The position numbers and the translations under genes were made by a program. A DNA stretch of 24,507 bases from assembly GCA_964581455.1 (NCBI GenBank), contig CAZOOT010000038.1, positions 1 through 24,507 on the forward strand. The letters are read 5' to 3'. The notes under the pieces were generated by a model. The model did not search any database, was not told where the DNA came from, and saw only the letters and a program-made list of their open reading frames with translations. Positions 22,267-24,507 of this stretch are shown here, piece by piece; position 1 is the stretch's first letter; each line of letters begins with the position of its first letter. The DNA is from VBAS01 sp964581455. Lineage in GTDB: Bacteria; Bacteroidota; Bacteroidia; Chitinophagales; Chitinophagaceae.

Positions 22267-22680
22267 ATGAAAAAACTTCTTACCATTTGTCTGATTTGTT
22301 TTTCAGTTTTATTATTTTCCTGTAAAAAAAATACACCTGATAATGCAAATGAAAGTCTGCCTACGGGGACTGAACTGGTAAAAGGAAATTTTGTTAATGG
22401 AGCACATCCTACCAGTGGCACTGTAAAAGTGATTCGCAATGCCAACAATGTAAACCTGTTGGTATTTGAAAATTTCAAAACAGATAATGGCCCCGATCTC
22501 TATGTCTGGCTATCACCATCTACAAGTGGCAATCCCTACCAGGAAATCGGTTTATTGAAAGCAGTGTCAGGAAATTTTTCTTATACATTAGACCCTTCCA
22601 TCAATTTTACAACAAATAACAAGGTATTAATCTGGTGTAAAAGATTTACAGTTTTATTTGGACATGCTACAATTCAGTAA
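22267..22680 (+). CDS. DM13-domain lipoprotein
   Basis: This is a 137-residue lipoprotein with lipobox LLFSC (C19). The mature part is a single DM13 domain. Visible features are KGNFVNGAHPTSGTVKVI, LLVFENFKTDNGPDLYVWLS, GNFSYTLDPSINF and the closing VLIWCKRFTVLFGHATI. The cysteine in IWCKRF is the conserved one of the family. Pfam names DM13 an electron-transfer domain on the basis of predicted cytochrome-like or redox roles; direct evidence is thin. The gene lies 105 bases after the RskA-like lipoprotein gene on the same strand, separated by a hairpin. A redox or envelope-stress role together with the neighbouring sigma system is inference. Confidence 0.88.
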   Translation: MKKLLTICLICFSVLLFSCKKNTPDNANESLPTGTELVKGNFVNGAHPTSGTVKVIRNANNVNLLVFENFKTDNGPDLYVWLSPSTSGNPYQEIGLLKAVSGNFSYTLDPSINFTTNNKVLIWCKRFTVLFGHATIQ

Positions 22681-22737
22681 AAATTTACCAGCATAAATAA
22701 AATTTAATGTAACATTTATCCGGCGGCTCCATTCGGG

Positions 22738-22769
22738 TTGACGGTCAACAGGCACAATCCTTATCTTTG
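22738..22769 (+). promoter_or_regulatory. glnS promoter (TTG -33 element and TATCTTTG -7 box)
   Basis: TTG (22738-22740) and an exact TAnnTTTG match, TATCTTTG (22762-22769), are separated by 21 bases, within the range known for Bacteroidota primary-sigma promoters. The -7 box ends seven bases before the glnS ATG, so the leader would be very short. Confidence 0.6.
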
Positions 22770-22776
22770 TCGGCTT

Positions 22777-24438
22777 ATGGCCGAAGAAATAAAAAAAGAA
22801 GAGCACAGCCTGAATTTCCTGGAAGAAATTATTGAAGCTGACCTTGCTAGTGGTAAATACAAAAGCATTGTTACCCGTTTTCCCCCTGAACCAAATGGCT
22901 ATTTACATATCGGCCATGCTTCAAGTATTTGCCTGAATTTTGGTCTTACCAAAAAGTATCCGGGTTATACCAATTTGCGTTTTGATGATACCAATCCGGT
23001 TACAGAAGAAATAGAATACGTGGACAGCATCAAAGAAGATATCCGGTGGCTGGGCTTTGAGTGGGAGAATGAATTTTATGCATCTGATTATTTTGATAAG
23101 CTTTATGAATTTGCAATTTTATTGATCAGGAAAGGATTGGCTTATGTGGACGATAGTACAAGTGAGGAGATGGCCGCTTTGAAAGGAACGCCAACAGAAC
23201 CGGGAAAAAACAGCAAATACCGGCCAAGGAGTATTGAAGAAAATATTGAGTTATTTGAAAAAATGAAGGCAGGAGAATTTGAAGATGGATCAAGAACGCT
23301 CCGGGCCAAAATAGATATGGCTCATATCAATATGCTGATGCGGGATCCGATACTTTACCGTATAAAACATGCACATCATCACCGTACGGGGGATAAATGG
23401 TGTATTTATCCGATGTATGATTTTGCTCATGGCCAAAGCGATTCTATAGAAAAAGTAACGCATTCTATTTGTACCCTGGAATTTGTTCCGCACAGGGAAT
23501 TGTATGACTGGCTGATTGAAAACCTGGAAATTTTTCCTTCGCATCAATATGAGTTTGCACGAAGAAATATTAATTATACTGTTACCAGCAAAAGAAAATT
23601 GCTGCAACTGGTGAATGAAAACTATGTGACCGGCTGGGACGATCCCCGAATGCCCACGATAAGCGGATTAAGAAGGCGGGGGTACACAGCAGAAAGTATC
23701 CGTGAGTTTTGCGACAGGATCGGTATTGCAAAAAGAGAAAATATTGTGGATGTTGGTTTGCTGGAGTTTTTTGTAAGGGAACACCTGAACCGGATTGCGT
23801 TGAGAAGGATGGTGGTTTTTGATCCGGTGAAAGTTGTTATCACGAATTACAAAAATTTACACGAATTATTCAAAAGCGAGAATAATCCTGAAGATCCGGA
23901 TGCCGGTGAAAGAGATATTCCATTTTCAAATGAGATCTATATCGAACGGGATGATTTCATGGAAAATCCGCCAAAAAAATATTTTCGATTAGCTCCGGGG
24001 CAAATGGTGAGATTGAAAAGTGCATATATTATAAAATGCGAAGAAGCGGTAAAGGATGCCGGCGGAAAAATTACAGAAATCCGTTGCACTTATTTACCTG
24101 AAAGCAAAAGTGGAAGTGATACAAGTGGTATAAAAGTGAAAGGCACTTTGCATTGGGTAAATGCGGCTGATGCTTTGGAAGTGGAAGTGAGAGAATATGA
24201 CCGGTTATTTAAAGTAGAAGATCCAACTGACGAGGAAGGTGATTTTAAAGAATATATAAATCCTGAAAGCCTGAAAGTAGTTAAAGGGTTTGCTGAACCA
24301 GCATTAAAAGCAGCAAGTTTAAATGACCGGTTCCAGTTTATCAGAAAGGGATATTATTGTCTGGATAGAGATTCATCCGCTGATAAATTAATTTTTAACC
24401 GGACAGTGACACTAAAAGATGGGTGGAAGAAAGATTAG
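22777..24438 (+). CDS. glnS: Glutaminyl-tRNA synthetase
   Basis: GlnRS charges tRNA-Gln with glutamine. The 553-residue protein is close to E. coli GlnRS in length. Class I motifs are intact: HIGH at residues 44-47 in PEPNGYLHIGHASS, and the KMSKS-equivalent VTSKRKL (269-275). Other family features are RFDDTNPVTEEIEYVDSIKE, HQYEFARRNINYTV and the C-terminal anticodon-binding barrels (KYFRLAPGQMVRLKSAYIIK, LHWVNAADALEVEVREYDRL). These distinguish it from GltX. The start at 22777 (MAEEIKKEEHSLNF) is chosen over a TTG at 22738, which coincides with the -33 element. Presence of glnS suggests direct glutaminylation rather than sole reliance on the GatCAB route. The 69 bases after the stop hold nothing I can identify. 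Confidence 0.97.
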   Translation: MAEEIKKEEHSLNFLEEIIEADLASGKYKSIVTRFPPEPNGYLHIGHASSICLNFGLTKKYPGYTNLRFDDTNPVTEEIEYVDSIKEDIRWLGFEWENEFYASDYFDKLYEFAILLIRKGLAYVDDSTSEEMAALKGTPTEPGKNSKYRPRSIEENIELFEKMKAGEFEDGSRTLRAKIDMAHINMLMRDPILYRIKHAHHHRTGDKWCIYPMYDFAHGQSDSIEKVTHSICTLEFVPHRELYDWLIENLEIFPSHQYEFARRNINYTVTSKRKLLQLVNENYVTGWDDPRMPTISGLRRRGYTAESIREFCDRIGIAKRENIVDVGLLEFFVREHLNRIALRRMVVFDPVKVVITNYKNLHELFKSENNPEDPDAGERDIPFSNEIYIERDDFMENPPKKYFRLAPGQMVRLKSAYIIKCEEAVKDAGGKITEIRCTYLPESKSGSDTSGIKVKGTLHWVNAADALEVEVREYDRLFKVEDPTDEEGDFKEYINPESLKVVKGFAEPALKAASLNDRFQFIRKGYYCLDRDSSADKLIFNRTVTLKDGWKKD

Positions 24439-24507
24439 GGAAACACTGTAGTTATTATTTTATTAAAATTAATGACATTTCAACTTTAATGTGTAAAAGC
24501 TAAGATT

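Overview
The window looks like ordinary chromosome of a member of the Bacteroidota, most likely of the family Chitinophagaceae. The DNA is AT-rich, starts lack Shine-Dalgarno sequences and sit in A-rich contexts, and several genes carry the Bacteroidota -7 promoter box TAnnTTTG. The window also holds the DUF4295 gene next to rpmB and rpmG, outer-membrane receptors with an N-terminal carboxypeptidase-regulatory-like domain, and many secreted proteins and lipoproteins. The family assignment is inference. I see no rRNA, tRNA, CRISPR array or transposase. No gap between genes exceeds 300 bases; the longest is 2047-2296.

Region 1 (259-2046) is a translation and protein-targeting cluster: rpmB, rpmG, the small DUF4295 gene, a terminator, then ftsY. 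Region 2 (2239-6630) lies between ftsY and rimO, genes I recall as usually adjacent in this phylum. It holds a TonB-dependent receptor split by a frameshift and two overlapping methyltransferase genes. Region 3 (6690-10152) holds rimO and ppk1. Region 4 (10161-12926, minus strand) holds a lipoprotein with two copies of an ABM-like domain and a gamma-glutamyltransferase-fold enzyme that has lost the usual gamma-glutamyl-binding residues. A long-chain acyl-CoA synthetase (13046-14692) diverges from it.

Region 5 (14863-19638) is an outer-membrane beta-barrel protein followed by an ECF sigma factor, a small membrane protein with anti-sigma layout, a membrane-anchored CnrX/Spy-like protein and a secreted Spy-like protein. 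The order resembles the CnrH/CnrY/CnrX type of envelope-sensing sigma module. A bidirectional terminator separates it from region 6 (19697-22680). There an ECF sigma/RskA anti-sigma pair on the minus strand diverges from a lipoprotein that carries two copies of a motif matching the RskA outer domain. A DM13-domain lipoprotein follows. This is the best candidate for an undescribed system: an envelope, possibly redox-linked, sigma/anti-sigma module with a lipoprotein mimic of the anti-sigma ectodomain. The window closes with glnS (22777-24438).
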